DNA from: an uncultured bacterium
GTDB taxonomy: Bacteria; Bacillota_I; Bacilli_A; RF39; UBA660
Direction: 5' to 3'
Assembly (NCBI GenBank): GCA_900314225.1
Contig: OMUM01000088.1
Coordinates: forward strand, 1-27,897
Length of the DNA stretch: 27,897 nucleotides
The notes below the pieces were generated by a model that was given only the letters and a program-made list of their open reading frames with translations, made no database searches and had not been told where the DNA came from. The position numbers and the translations under genes are program-made. Shown in pieces: positions 15,771-23,020 of this stretch (its first letter is position 1; each line of letters opens with the position of its first letter).

Positions 15771-17161
15771 CCAAAAATACAATAATTATATTCTTTGGTC
15801 GAGTATGTACTCAACTTATTTCTTTCTTTTTACTTCCATTATATACATCATATTTAAAAACTAGTGAATATGGTATAGTTGATCTAATTCAAACTTATGT
15901 TACATTATTAGTACCAATTATTACTTTAGAACTTGAAATGAGTATTTTTAGGTATTTAATTGATAGTCGTGGTAAAGTTAAAGAAACAAATAAACTTCTA
16001 AGTAATAACACTTATATTTTAAGTATTAGTTTATTAATATTTAGTATTTTATATATAATAGTATCATGTTTTATAAATATTCCATATCGTTGGTTAATCT
16101 TAATAGATATAATTGTCTGTGTCTTATCAGGTAACTTCTTGCAGGTAGCAAGAGGCCTTGGACATACTATGGATTATGCTATTAGTTGTATTTTAACAGG
16201 TCTTACCACAGCTGTTTCTAATATTATACTTATTTGTATTTTTCATATGCAAGCTGAAGGTATGATTATCAGTATGGCTTTAGCAAACTTTATGTGTTCA
16301 CTATACTTATTTATTAGATTAAAATTATATAGTAAAGAAAGAACAAATCTAAAGAAAGTAGACCATAGTTTAATAAAAGATATGTATAAATATTCTCTAC
16401 CATTAATACCTAATGGAATAAGTTGGTGGATAGTTAATGTAAGTGATAGAAGTATTATAAGTTTTATTATGGGATCCGCTGCTAATGGATTATATGCTAT
16501 TAGTAATAAATTTCCAACTATAATTTCTAGCCTAACTGGAGTATTTAATTTAAGTTGGAGTGAATCAGCTGCTCTTCATATAAATTCTAAAGATAGAGAT
16601 GAGTTCTTTTCTGATATAATAAATACTGTTCTTAGATTCTTCATGGCTCTAGGGGTAGGAATGATTGCTTGTATGCCATTTATATTCCCATTATTTATTA
16701 ATAGTAAATATAATGAAGCTTACAACTATATACCACCTCTAGTCTTAGGAACAATATTTAATGTTGCAATATGTTTATATAGTCAAATATATCTAGCTAA
16801 GAAATTATCTAAAAAAGTCGCCTCAACTGCTATAGTAGGAGCTATTATAAATATCATAATAAATGTCTTATTTATAAAAAAGATAGGTCTTTATGCCGCT
16901 TCTCTCTCAACAATGATAAGCTATTTAGTAATGGCAATATATAGACACTATGATATAAAAAAATATGCAAATATTAAAATAGATAAAAAAATGATTATAG
17001 AAGGAATATTAATATATGCTATTACAATTATTATATATTATCAAAAAAATATTATTTTAAAAGCAATATGTCTAGTAGTAGTCTGTATTTATGCTTATCT
17101 TTCTAATAAGAATTTCTTAAAATCAAGTTTTATGACTATTGTTCATAAATTAAAAAGATAA
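15749..17161 (+). CDS. Oligosaccharide flippase, Wzx/MOP family
   Basis: A 470-residue membrane protein with about 12-14 helices and no large soluble part. The N-terminus (KNTIIIFFGRVCTQLISF, LLPLYTSYLKTSEYGIVDL) is the classical start of polysaccharide biosynthesis flippases of the MOP superfamily, which move undecaprenyl-linked oligosaccharides across the membrane. SLPLIPNGISWWIVNVSDR in the middle is also typical. An AGGAGG ribosome site lies inside the end of the VanZ-like gene, so the two are translationally linked. Candidate cargoes are a surface glycan or, if it acts like MurJ-type members, lipid II; sequence alone does not decide, but it looks closer to Wzx than to MurJ. Confidence 0.85.
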   Translation: MDKKKQLAKNTIIIFFGRVCTQLISFFLLPLYTSYLKTSEYGIVDLIQTYVTLLVPIITLELEMSIFRYLIDSRGKVKETNKLLSNNTYILSISLLIFSILYIIVSCFINIPYRWLILIDIIVCVLSGNFLQVARGLGHTMDYAISCILTGLTTAVSNIILICIFHMQAEGMIISMALANFMCSLYLFIRLKLYSKERTNLKKVDHSLIKDMYKYSLPLIPNGISWWIVNVSDRSIISFIMGSAANGLYAISNKFPTIISSLTGVFNLSWSESAALHINSKDRDEFFSDIINTVLRFFMALGVGMIACMPFIFPLFINSKYNEAYNYIPPLVLGTIFNVAICLYSQIYLAKKLSKKVASTAIVGAIINIIINVLFIKKIGLYAASLSTMISYLVMAIYRHYDIKKYANIKIDKKMIIEGILIYAITIIIYYQKNIILKAICLVVVCIYAYLSNKNFLKSSFMTIVHKLKR

Positions 17162-17196
17162 TTAATAATAAAATTACATATAATTATTTAGGTGAT
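17158..17196 (+). promoter_or_regulatory. Possible sigma-E-like promoter and ribosome site before sigK
   Basis: ATA (17158-17160), 16 bases, CATATAAT (17177-17184) resembles the sporulation sigma-E pattern (ATA, then CATACAAT-like). The embedded TATAAT could equally be a vegetative -10 without a good -35. AGGTGAT at 17190-17196 is the ribosome site for the ATG at 17200. In such A+T-rich DNA the match may be chance. Confidence 0.3.
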
Positions 17197-17199
17197 TAT

Positions 17200-17886
17200 A
17201 TGTTTTTATTTTCAATAATTAGAAATTTATTTTGTTTTACTGGAAGTTATTCTAATGATGCTTTCCTCGAACCATTAAGTGTTGAGGAAGAAAAAAAATG
17301 CATTGAAAAAAAATTAAAAGGAAATAAGAATGCTAGAAATATGCTTATTGAACATAATCTAAGATTAGTTGCTCATATAGTTAAAAAGTTTGATAAAGAT
17401 TCCTCTTTAAATGATGATTTAATAAGTATTGGAACTATAGGTTTAATTAAAGGAGTAGATACATTTTCTCCAGATAAAGATGTTAGAATTACAACATACT
17501 GTGCTAGATGTATTGAAAATGAGATTTTAATGTATTTTAGAAAGAATAATAAATATAATAATGATATTTCTATTAATGATACTATTGGCTATGATAAAGA
17601 TGGTAATGAAATAATGATTCAAGATATTATTAAGATGAATGATATTTCATTTGATGAAGATATTGATTTAAAAGACAATATTAAAAGTTTATATAAGTAT
17701 TTAGATGTACTAACTCCTCGAGAAAAGAAAATTATTATTAATAGATATGGTTTAGGTAATAATCAAGAATTAACTCAAAAAAAAATTTCTACTAAATTAG
17801 GAATTAGTAGAAGTTATGTTTCAAGAATTGAAAAAAGAGCATTAGCTAAATTACTTAGGGAATTTATAAAAGATAAAAAATTGTAA
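17200..17886 (+). CDS. sigK: RNA polymerase sporulation sigma factor, sigma-K type
   Basis: A 228-residue sigma-70 family factor. The N-terminal 16-20 residues (MFLFSIIRNLFCFTGS) are hydrophobic and precede YSNDAFLEPLS, as the cleaved pro-sequence does in Bacillus pro-sigma-K. Region 2 has ARNMLIEHNLRLVAHIVKKF and DLISIGTIGLIKGVDTF, then ARCIENEILMYFR; region 4 has LTPREKKIIINRYGL and GISRSYVSRIEKRALAKL with its helix-turn-helix. The LVAHIVKKF segment and the pro-sequence favour sigma-K over sigma-E. In Bacillus it drives late mother-cell genes. The gene is continuous, with no inserted skin-type element. It follows the flippase gene by 38 bases. Family sure, K versus E fairly sure, role in this organism inferred. 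Confidence 0.88.
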   Translation: MFLFSIIRNLFCFTGSYSNDAFLEPLSVEEEKKCIEKKLKGNKNARNMLIEHNLRLVAHIVKKFDKDSSLNDDLISIGTIGLIKGVDTFSPDKDVRITTYCARCIENEILMYFRKNNKYNNDISINDTIGYDKDGNEIMIQDIIKMNDISFDEDIDLKDNIKSLYKYLDVLTPREKKIIINRYGLGNNQELTQKKISTKLGISRSYVSRIEKRALAKLLREFIKDKKL

Positions 17887-17905
17887 ATAATATTATTACT
17901 GATTC

Positions 17906-17952
17906 TTTACAAAAATATATACTAAAACTATAATATTAATAACTTATGGGAG
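17906..17952 (+). promoter_or_regulatory. Promoter and ribosome site of the deacetylase gene
   Basis: TTTACA (17906-17911), 17-base spacer, TATAAT (17929-17934). GGGAG at 17948-17952 is seven bases before the GTG at 17960 and supports that start. It makes the deacetylase gene independent of sigK. Confidence 0.75.
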
Positions 17953-17959
17953 TGGTAGA

Positions 17960-19393
17960 GTGCAAGCAAAAATTTTATTAAAAAGAAAATTAAGAAGATT
18001 TCGTAATAAATATTATTATAACCCAATATTTGGTTGGTCAATAGTAGTTATTTTAATAATATTTACCATTTCTTTATTTGATTTGTTACTCTTACCACAC
18101 ATAAATTTAAATGGTAATAAAATAATCTTTCTGGAATTTAAAAATAATTATAAAGAATTAGGTTATAAAGCTAGTTATCAAGGCAATGATATTACAAATA
18201 ATGTTAAAGTAAAAGGACAGGTTAATTCAAATAAATTAGGTACTTATAAAATAATTTATAAAGTAAAAACAAAATATTTTATTAGAAAAGCAACTAGATA
18301 TATTTTTGTTAAAGACATGACTCCTCCTAAAATAAAAATAGATAATAAAAGTATTTACGTATGTCCAAATAAAAAACTTGTTCCAAAGAAAATCCAAGTA
18401 ATAGATAATTATGATGGAGATATTTCAAAAAATTTAAAATATAAGTTAAAAAAAGATTCTATTACTTATTATATTTCAGATAGTAATGGTAATAAAACTA
18501 CTTTAAAGAAAAAAATAATTTATAAAGATAAATATCCACCTAAAATTATTTTAAATGGTGATGAAAATATATTTTTATCTGTCGGAGAACCATATAATGA
18601 ACAAGGTTATAATGTTAAAGATAATTGTGATGATAAACCTAAAGTAATCATAAATGGTAAAGTAGATATTAATAAACCTGGTAAATATAATATTAAATAT
18701 ACGGCATTTGATAAAAGTAAAAATAAGTCAACTATAATTAGGCATGTTATAGTTAGTAGTATAAATAAGCCTGGTGTAATTTATTTAACTTTTGATGATG
18801 GTCCACATGAAGGAACAACTAATATAATATTAGATATATTAAAAGAAGAGGGTGTTCATGCTACATTTTTTGTAACTAGTAATGGACCTGACTATTTAAT
18901 AAAAAGAGAATATTCTGAAGGTCATAGTATTGGATTACATACTAGTTCGCATAATTATTCAATTATTTATTCTTCAACTGAAAACTTTTATAAAGATTTA
19001 GCAATCGTTAATAAAAGAGTAAAAAATATAACTGGAAAAGAATTTCATATTATTAGATTCCCAGGTGGATCAAGTAATACAGTAAGTAAAAAATATTCGC
19101 CTGGTATTATGTCTACTTTAACAAAAGATGTAGTTAACAAAGGCTACAAATACTTTGATTGGAATATAAATTCCCAAGATGCTGAATGGGGAAAACATAC
19201 AAGTGAAGAAATAAAAAATAATGTTATTAATAGTCTTAGAAAAGATAAAGCTAATATTGTTTTAATGCATGATATAAAACCATATACTAGAGATGCCTTA
19301 AGGGATATTATTAAAATAAGTAAAGAACAAGGTTATACCTTTGATGTATTGACTATTGATAGTGCCATGGTTTGTCAAAAAGTAAATAATTAG
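17960..19393 (+). CDS. Membrane-anchored CE4 polysaccharide deacetylase with Ig-like domains
   Basis: A 477-residue protein: basic start, one membrane helix (about 25-46), then three consecutive Ig-like/DUF5011-type beta modules (about 51-118, 121-190, 193-266), then a NodB-type deacetylase domain (about 272-470). Catalytic motifs are complete: TFDDGP (277-282, Asp279/Asp280), HTSSH (327-331, the metal histidines), RFPGGSSN (366-373) and LMHD (435-438). Such enzymes remove N-acetyl groups from GlcNAc or MurNAc in peptidoglycan or surface polymers outside the cell, giving lysozyme resistance or, in spores, a cortex modification. The start is GTG, set by GGGAG and a good promoter. Substrate not determinable here; peptidoglycan is the likeliest. 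Confidence 0.9.
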   Translation: MQAKILLKRKLRRFRNKYYYNPIFGWSIVVILIIFTISLFDLLLLPHINLNGNKIIFLEFKNNYKELGYKASYQGNDITNNVKVKGQVNSNKLGTYKIIYKVKTKYFIRKATRYIFVKDMTPPKIKIDNKSIYVCPNKKLVPKKIQVIDNYDGDISKNLKYKLKKDSITYYISDSNGNKTTLKKKIIYKDKYPPKIILNGDENIFLSVGEPYNEQGYNVKDNCDDKPKVIINGKVDINKPGKYNIKYTAFDKSKNKSTIIRHVIVSSINKPGVIYLTFDDGPHEGTTNIILDILKEEGVHATFFVTSNGPDYLIKREYSEGHSIGLHTSSHNYSIIYSSTENFYKDLAIVNKRVKNITGKEFHIIRFPGGSSNTVSKKYSPGIMSTLTKDVVNKGYKYFDWNINSQDAEWGKHTSEEIKNNVINSLRKDKANIVLMHDIKPYTRDALRDIIKISKEQGYTFDVLTIDSAMVCQKVNN

Positions 19394-19430
19394 ACATAAA
19401 TAATAATTTATTATATAATTATTATGGTGA
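19391..19430 (+). promoter_or_regulatory. Promoter and ribosome site of yqeG
   Basis: TAGACA (19391-19396, overlapping the previous stop codon), 17-base spacer, TATAAT (19414-19419). GGTGAT follows at about 19426-19431, just before the ATG at 19435. Five of six -35 bases and all -10 bases match the vegetative consensus. Confidence 0.7.
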
Positions 19431-19434
19431 TTTT

Positions 19435-19953
19435 ATGTCTTTATTTAAACCTACAATATATAAAAAAGATATATTTAATATAGATTATAATAATTTAAAA
19501 GAAAAAGGAATTAAATGTTTAGTCTTTGATCTAGATAATACTTTAGGATTAATTGATAATAAGAAATGTCCTAGAAAAACAAAAAAATTATTAAAAGAAT
19601 TAAAAAAAGACTTCTTAATATTAATTTGTTCTAATAATACTAAAAAAAGATTAAAGCCATATCTTAAAGACTTAGGAATAGGTGGTGTTGCTTGGAGTAT
19701 GAAACCATCTACAAGAGGTTTAAGAAAAATAAAACATAATTATAATTTAAAGAAAAAAGAAATGTGCATGATAGGTGATCAGATTGTTACTGATATATTA
19801 GCTGGTAATAGATATAGAATAATGACTATTCTAGTTGATCCGTTAGGAGAAGCTGACTTAAAAATAACTGGTTTAAATAGAAAAATAGAAAAGAAAATAG
19901 TTGATAAATATACAAAGAAAGGTATATTTGAAAGAGGTAAATATTATGGATAA
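19435..19953 (+). CDS. yqeG: YqeG-family HAD phosphatase
   Basis: A 172-residue HAD-superfamily IIIA phosphatase: motif I is FDLDNTLG (31-38), motif II the SNN near residue 67, then the conserved lysine region SMKPSTRG and motif III in MIGDQIVTDILAGN. Members of the YqeG group resemble mitochondrial phosphatidylglycerophosphate phosphatase (Gep4), so a lipid phosphatase role is possible but unproved. The gene overlaps yqeH by eight bases, the same pairing as in Bacillus subtilis. Length matches the family. Confidence 0.92.
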   Translation: MSLFKPTIYKKDIFNIDYNNLKEKGIKCLVFDLDNTLGLIDNKKCPRKTKKLLKELKKDFLILICSNNTKKRLKPYLKDLGIGGVAWSMKPSTRGLRKIKHNYNLKKKEMCMIGDQIVTDILAGNRYRIMTILVDPLGEADLKITGLNRKIEKKIVDKYTKKGIFERGKYYG

Positions 19954-20959
19954 TAATAAAAAATATTGTAAAGGATGTGGAATACTCTTACAAGATCAAA
20001 ATCTCTTGCAAGAAGGCTATACTACAAGTTTAGAAAATGATTATTGTCAAAGATGTTTTAGATTAAAAAATTATGGAGATTATCAAGTAGTTACTAAATC
20101 TAATGAAGAATACTTAAATATAATTAAAAGTGTTGGAGAAACAAAAGATCTAGTATTATATATTACTGATTTACTTAATTTAGATGAAGATATTACTAAA
20201 ATTAGAAATTTAATAAATAATAAAATGATTCTTGTACTTAATAAAAGAGACTGTTTACCAGAATCAGTTAAAGATGAAAAATTAATAAAATATATAGAAG
20301 ACATGAATCTAAATTTTGAAGAAATAATTGTAGTTTCAGTAAAAAATAATTTGAATATTGATTATTTATTTAGAAAAATCAAATATTTTCAAACATCACG
20401 TAATGTCTATATAATAGGACATACTAATGCTGGTAAAAGCAGTCTAATAAATAAATTAATAGAAACTTATTCAGAAAATGGGCAAGAGTTAACTGTAAGT
20501 CCACTACCATCAACTACTTTAAATATGATAAAAATTGATATAAATAAATACTTAACTTTAATTGATACACCTGGATTAGTAAGTAGTGATTCTATATTAA
20601 ATAGAGTAGATGTTTCTATGATAAAGAAAATGTCTCCAAAAAAAGAAATAAAACCACGTACTTATCAATTAAAAAAAGGTCAATCAATAGTTATTGAAGA
20701 TCTAATTAGAATTGATTATATTGAAGGAAATAAGAATAGTTTTACATTATTTATATCTAATGATTTAAAAGTAAAAAGATTATTTAATATTATTAATAAT
20801 GATAATTTAAAGGATAAATCTAAAATTACTTATAATGTAAAATATAATGAAGATTTAGTTATAGGTGGAATGGGCTTTATCAAAATAGTCAATAAAGGAA
20901 CAATAGATATTTATATAGATAGTGGAGTTAAAACTTACTTAAGAAAAAGTTTAATATAA
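19946..20959 (+). CDS. yqeH: Ribosome biogenesis GTPase YqeH
   Basis: A circularly permuted GTPase needed for 30S subunit assembly in Bacillus subtilis. The N-terminal zinc finger is CxxC (Cys8, Cys11) and CxxC (Cys34, Cys37). The GTPase motifs come in permuted order: G4 NKRD at 99-102, G5-like SVKNN near 131, then G1 GHTNAGKSS at 158-166 and G3 DTPG at 207-210. A C-terminal beta-rich domain follows. Length 337 residues from the ATG at 19946; the frame is open farther upstream inside yqeG, but AGAGG at 19933-19937 supports 19946. Followed by a strong terminator. Confidence 0.94.
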   Translation: MDNNKKYCKGCGILLQDQNLLQEGYTTSLENDYCQRCFRLKNYGDYQVVTKSNEEYLNIIKSVGETKDLVLYITDLLNLDEDITKIRNLINNKMILVLNKRDCLPESVKDEKLIKYIEDMNLNFEEIIVVSVKNNLNIDYLFRKIKYFQTSRNVYIIGHTNAGKSSLINKLIETYSENGQELTVSPLPSTTLNMIKIDINKYLTLIDTPGLVSSDSILNRVDVSMIKKMSPKKEIKPRTYQLKKGQSIVIEDLIRIDYIEGNKNSFTLFISNDLKVKRLFNIINNDNLKDKSKITYNVKYNEDLVIGGMGFIKIVNKGTIDIYIDSGVKTYLRKSLI

Positions 20960-20983
20960 GTCAATTAATTGACTTATTTTTTT
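20956..20983 (+). terminator. Intrinsic terminator of yqeG-yqeH
   Basis: A perfect 22-base palindrome (20956-20977) overlapping the yqeH stop, folding as a stem with loop TTAA, followed by a T-run (20977-20983). Confidence 0.88.
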
Positions 20984-21006
20984 ATAAAAAATTATGTTTC
21001 ACATCA

Positions 21007-21156
21007 TTGACTAATATTCATAATAATATAAATGATAATGAAGAGAATAATCCAAATACTTCACATTTAAATAATATACTTATTTTAATGTTAATAAGTT
21101 TTTATGGATTTGTAGTTTATATAGAATTAAAAAAGAGTATGAAAACTAGATATTGA
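21007..21156 (+). pseudogene. Remnant of a surface protein: sorting-signal-like C-terminus
   Basis: Between the yqeH and mraZ genes one frame reads an Asn-rich stretch, then NPNTS (coded at 21049-21063), a hydrophobic run (LNNILILMLISFYGFVVYI), a basic tail KKSMKTRY and TGA at 21154-21156. Pentapeptide, membrane span and positive tail is the architecture of a sortase sorting signal (LPXTG-like, here NPxTS). No ATG or ribosome site and no upstream domain exist; the frame merely runs back into yqeH. A terminator stands 35 bases downstream, as expected for the end of a real gene. I read it as the last 45-50 codons of a deleted wall-anchored protein. Alternative: chance, since A+T-rich DNA easily codes hydrophobic runs. 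Confidence 0.5.
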
Positions 21157-21190
21157 TTATTATATTTGAGTTAAATTTAAACAAAAATAA

Positions 21191-21218
21191 GATTTGCAAT
21201 TTTTTGCAAGTCTTTTTT
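21191..21218 (+). terminator. Intrinsic terminator after the surface-protein remnant
   Basis: Arms 21191-21199 and 21204-21212 (one G.T pair), loop TTTT, then six Ts (21213-21218). No intact gene ends just upstream except the remnant at 21007-21156; it may act as a second stop after yqeH and protects the mraZ promoter. Confidence 0.8.
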
Positions 21219-21259
21219 GTAAATATTTTGTCAAGTTAAAAAAATTTGATTCTTAAATA

Positions 21260-21288
21260 TTTACATTTATTATACGTTTAGTTATTAT
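21260..21288 (+). promoter_or_regulatory. Promoter of mraZ operon
   Basis: TTTACA (21260-21265), 17-base spacer, TATTAT (21283-21288). An overlapping TATAAT at 21286-21291 has no -35 at proper spacing. The predicted start of transcription, near 21295, falls just before the MraZ repeats. Confidence 0.6.
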
Positions 21289-21298
21289 AATTATAGTA

Positions 21299-21328
21299 GT
21301 GGTTGATTGTGGTGAAAAGTGGGGGATG
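21299..21328 (+). promoter_or_regulatory. MraZ operator: three GTGG repeats at 10-base period
   Basis: GTGG occurs at 21299-21302, 21309-21312 and 21319-21322, exactly 10 bases apart, between the promoter and the mraZ ATG. MraZ of other bacteria binds TGG-type direct repeats spaced 10 bases in its own leader and represses the operon, so this is very probably the autoregulatory site. The last repeat merges with the ribosome site GGGGG (21321-21325), so bound protein could also block translation. Confidence 0.75.
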
Positions 21329-21332
21329 TCCA

Positions 21333-21770
21333 ATGTTTATTGGTGAATATCATCATACAATTGATGAAAAAGGAAGAATTATTATACCAAATAAATTTAG
21401 AGATGAACTTGGAAGTAAGTTTATTGTTACTCGTGGAATAGAAAATTGCCTTTTTGTTTATTCAATTGAGAATTGGGAGAAAATTGTTACGAAACTTAAT
21501 TCTCTACCTTTCACTAAAAAAGATGCGAGAAATTTTAATCGCTTCTTTATGTCAGGAGCTACACTTGTAGAGTTAGACAAGCAGGGAAGAATTAATATTA
21601 ATAGTCCGCTAATTAATTATGCCGGATTAAACAAGAACTGTGTAATAATCGGAACCGGTGATAGAGTGGAAATTTGGTCTCTTGAAGCTTGGGACAATTA
21701 CTTTAACTCTACAAAAGAGAATATGTCAGACATAGCTGAAAATTTATTTAATGAGAGTGTGAGTTTATGA
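21333..21770 (+). CDS. mraZ: Transcriptional regulator MraZ
   Basis: A 145-residue protein with two SpoVT-AbrB-like swapped-hairpin repeats: DEKGRIIIPNKFRDEL in the first half and DKQGRININSPLINYA in the second, the D-x-x-G-R pattern of MraZ. It forms ring oligomers that bind DNA repeats and represses its own division-wall operon. Begins MFIGEYHHTIDEKGR, the family start; the in-frame TTG at 21303 is rejected because GGGGG at 21321-21325 sits at correct distance from the ATG at 21333. Its stop overlaps the rsmH start (ATGA). Confidence 0.97.
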   Translation: MFIGEYHHTIDEKGRIIIPNKFRDELGSKFIVTRGIENCLFVYSIENWEKIVTKLNSLPFTKKDARNFNRFFMSGATLVELDKQGRININSPLINYAGLNKNCVIIGTGDRVEIWSLEAWDNYFNSTKENMSDIAENLFNESVSL

Positions 21771-22696
21771 TGAAACATATAAGCGTTTTACTTAATGAGT
21801 CTATTTCCTCCCTAAACTTAAAAGAAAATAGTATTGTAGTAGATGCAACTCTAGGCTATGGTGGGCATAGTAGTAACATCTTAGATAGAATAAATAAGGG
21901 GTATTTATTCGCCTTTGACCAAGATAGTGAAGCTATTCGATATAGTACCGATAGACTTAAAAATATCGGTACTAACTTTACTATAATTAAAAGTAATTTT
22001 GTCAACATGAAAAAAGAACTTGAAAAATTGGGTGTCAATCATGTTGATGCAGTATTATTTGATCTTGGAGTATCATCACCTCAATTAGATGATAAAAGTC
22101 GAGGATTTTCGTTCCATGAAGATGCTAAACTTGATATGAGGATGGACAAAGATCAAAAACTATCAGCTTATGAAGTAGTTAATAACTATAGTGAAAAAGA
22201 ACTAACTAATATATTTTATAAATATGGTGAGGACAAGTTTTCTAAAAATATAGCGAGAAAAATTGTAGAATATCGCAAGGCCAAGAAAATTGAGTCAACT
22301 TTAGAGCTTGTCGAAATAATTAAAAGTGCAGTTCCAATTAAATATAGGATTAACAAACATCCAGCAAGACAAATATTTCAAGCTATTAGAATTGAAGTAA
22401 ATCATGAATTAGATGTTATTGAACCAGCATTAGAACAAGCTCTATCTTTACTTAATGTTGGAGGAAGAGTTGCTGTTATAACATTTCATTCTTTAGAAGA
22501 CAGAATAGTCAAGAATTACTTCAAAAAAATGACAAAGATAGATGAAAAAGTTAAAGGTATGCCAAATATACCTGAAGAATATTTACCAAATTATAAATTG
22601 GTTATAAATAAGGCCATTACGCCAAGTGAGGAAGAAATTAAAAACAATCCAAGAGCCAGAAGTTCCAAATTAAGAGTAATAGAGAAAATAAAATAG
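21767..22696 (+). CDS. rsmH: 16S rRNA m4C1402 methyltransferase RsmH (MraW)
   Basis: Methylates N4 of C1402 in 16S rRNA with SAM. Starts (M)MKHISVLLNESI, then the SAM site VVDATLGYGGHS, FDLGVSSPQLDD, RGFSFHEDAKLDMRMD, HPARQIFQAIRIEVN and ITFHSLEDRIVKNYF, the full RsmH signature, and ends with NPRARSSKLRVIEK. Length 309 is standard. Two ATGs in a row; the first overlaps the mraZ TGA, giving translational coupling. Second gene of the mraZ operon, as in most bacteria. Confidence 0.98.
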   Translation: MMKHISVLLNESISSLNLKENSIVVDATLGYGGHSSNILDRINKGYLFAFDQDSEAIRYSTDRLKNIGTNFTIIKSNFVNMKKELEKLGVNHVDAVLFDLGVSSPQLDDKSRGFSFHEDAKLDMRMDKDQKLSAYEVVNNYSEKELTNIFYKYGEDKFSKNIARKIVEYRKAKKIESTLELVEIIKSAVPIKYRINKHPARQIFQAIRIEVNHELDVIEPALEQALSLLNVGGRVAVITFHSLEDRIVKNYFKKMTKIDEKVKGMPNIPEEYLPNYKLVINKAITPSEEEIKNNPRARSSKLRVIEKIK

Positions 22697-22708
22697 GAGT
22701 TGAATTTA

Positions 22709-23008
22709 ATGAAAAAGATTAAAAAGAAATATAAAGTTTCTAAATTTGAAAAGTTAATTTATTTTTTAGCTATACTTTTATTAGTTTTATCTCCTATCGC
22801 AATTGTATTTTCTAAAGCAACCTTATCTCAAATAAATTTTGAAGTAGAAAAGCAAAAAAAAGAGATAGATGAACAAAAGAAAACTAATGAATCTCTAGCA
22901 ATGGCAATAGATGAATTAGCATCTCTTACTAAAATACAAGAAGTTGCAGAAGAACAAGGATTGAGTTATAATAATAACAATATTAAAACTATTGAAGATA
23001 ACAAGTAG
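22709..23008 (+). CDS. ftsL: Cell division protein FtsL
   Basis: A 99-residue bitopic protein: basic cytoplasmic start (MKKIKKKYKVSKFEK), one membrane helix (about 17-37) and an outer coiled coil (about 38-85, heptad-like, rich in E, K and Q). This size, topology and position between rsmH and ftsI identify FtsL, which pairs with FtsB/DivIC and FtsQ/DivIB to control septal wall synthesis. The sequence itself is poorly conserved in the family. A TTG at 22700 in frame touches the AGGAG site (22695-22699), so the ATG at 22709 is used. Confidence 0.85.
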   Translation: MKKIKKKYKVSKFEKLIYFLAILLLVLSPIAIVFSKATLSQINFEVEKQKKEIDEQKKTNESLAMAIDELASLTKIQEVAEEQGLSYNNNNIKTIEDNK

Positions 23009-23020
23009 GAAGTGATATCC

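Noticed and set aside
20984..21302. Riboswitch or tRNA in the gap before mraZ
   Set aside because: The only stable structure is a simple terminator hairpin at 21191-21218; no cloverleaf and no conserved riboswitch core is visible in this A+T-rich sequence.
21303..21332. Longer mraZ product starting at the TTG at 21303
   Set aside because: The extra residues are coded by the operator repeats and ribosome site; MraZ proteins begin MFxGEY as at 21333.
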